Source: Zymoseptoria tritici IPO323 (taxonomy: Eukaryota; Ascomycota; Dothideomycetes; Mycosphaerellales; Mycosphaerellaceae). Taken from it: DNA of 64,000 nucleotides. The notes beneath the pieces are model-generated. The model was not told the DNA's origin. It saw only the letters and a list, made by a program, of their open reading frames with translations, and ran no database searches. Location of the stretch: NCBI RefSeq assembly GCF_000219625.1, contig NC_018200.1:62001-126000 (forward strand), in the 5' to 3' direction. Of the stretch, positions 63,482 through 64,000 are shown piece by piece (the stretch's first letter is position 1; every line of letters starts with the position of its first letter). The position numbers and the translations under genes were made by a program.

Positions 63482-63768
63482 GCATGATACGGCCTTGCAG
63501 ACCGCCGGCTTCACTTCCCGATAGCCATGACAGCGCTTCCAGGCCTACGAAACTCCTGCGATGGGGAACCCAACTCAAGTGGACGCCCTCCAACTCGATG
63601 AGGGGAACATCAGCGCTCTCGTCCTCCTCTTGCAGGTAACAGTAGTCCGCATCGCCTTCCAGCAGGTAAAGTTTCCTACCAAGGCACTCCTGCTCGTCGA
63701 CTATTGCGCCTTCTAGACTCGTTCCACGTCTCGCGTTATTCTGGAGACTTATCCTTGCGAGTCCGTAG
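63482..63768 (+). other. Possible small ORF
   Basis: ATG 63561 opens 51 codons (MGNPTQVDALQLDEGNIS, then a hydrophobic stretch) ending at TAG 63714-63716. The same frame continues after the stop with coding-like text to about 63804. Too weak to call a gene. Confidence 0.25.
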
Positions 63769-63996
63769 TTAAGACTCAGCTGCTGGAAGTTTCCCTTCCC
63801 TCTTGAGAGAGAAGCACTCGATGGACGGGGGGTTTCTCTGGGGTATGGAGAAGGTTATGCTGGAGGAGGGTACCGGGATGGCTTTGTCGTGCGCATCACC
63901 TGCTTTCCGGGTCGGACTGGTCGTCTTGATGCGGTTGTCCGGACTCCATTCCCCTCTTCCGAATCGCAGCTTTCGTTCGGGTTCGCTAGACGCCAT
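63769..63996 (-). CDS. Hypothetical protein, 75 aa
   Basis: ATG at 63996-63994 (MASSEPERKLRFGRGEWSPD...), hydrophilic, Ser/Pro/Lys-rich, ending at TGA 63769-63771. It is near the window edge and may have upstream regulatory sequence outside. No domain. Confidence 0.3.
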   Translation of the reverse strand: MASSEPERKLRFGRGEWSPDNRIKTTSPTRKAGDAHDKAIPVPSSSITFSIPQRNPPSIECFSLKREGKLPAAES

Positions 63997-64000
63997 GTCG

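Noticed and set aside
1..64000. Many of the shorter ORFs on the strand opposite to long coding frames
   Set aside because: Most begin at non-ATG codons, overlap better frames and have the residue bias expected of antisense shadows.
1..64000. CRISPR arrays, operons, bacterial ribosome binding sites
   Set aside because: None seen; introns, RIP and retroelements show a filamentous fungal genome.

Overview
The window looks like a gene-poor, transposon-rich part of a filamentous ascomycete genome (Pezizomycotina; Dothideomycetes is my guess, not shown by the sequence). The evidence is short introns of about 50-80 bp with GTATGT/GTGAGT donors and CTAAT/TACTAAC branch points, repeats that carry the signature of repeat-induced point mutation (RIP: CpA changed to TpA on both strands, CpG kept), Ty3/gypsy elements including a chromovirus, a Helitron, and a fungal-type secreted thaumatin-like gene.

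Layout. 1-1264 holds the end of a gene entering from the left, then little else. 1265-3961 is a RIP-saturated relic with a 490-bp LTR-like direct repeat. 4-17 kb is ordinary-composition DNA with mostly broken or unrecognised genes, including a P/Q/H-repeat protein and a truncated GNAT acetyltransferase. 17.1-47.1 kb is one transposon nest. A RIP-saturated Helitron (Rep/helicase gene on +) was cut by two SINE-like elements with 14-bp target duplications and (CAAA)n tails. It was also cut by a 20.76-kb insertion with 274-bp LTRs at 19056-39811. That insertion is a minus-strand Ty3/gypsy element (about 13.8 kb once emptied) with gag-pro, a canonical -1 frameshift site, pol, and an extra third ORF of about 900 codons. 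The third ORF shows the H-x-D...H...R pattern of 2-oxoglutarate/Fe(II) dioxygenases. It is itself interrupted by a 6.9-kb plus-strand chromovirus (21349-28275, 5-bp TSD), and its reading frame is restored exactly when the chromovirus is removed. The chromovirus carries a four-exon, intron-containing antisense gene between pol and its 3' LTR. 47.1-64 kb is again ordinary DNA with gene relics (an Est1/SMG-like gene with RIP-type stops) and a few plausible genes (a C2H2-like protein, a thaumatin-like protein, small hypotheticals).

How it fits together. Several intact reading frames across insertion junctions fix the order of events: Helitron first, then SINE-like copies and the ORF3-bearing gypsy, then the chromovirus inside ORF3. 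The long transposon frames are damaged only by TAA/TAG codons and not by indels, so the indels in the host-gene relics are likely real decay and not assembly error. The two most promising undescribed items are the dioxygenase-like ORF3 riding in an LTR retrotransposon and the spliced antisense gene of the chromovirus.
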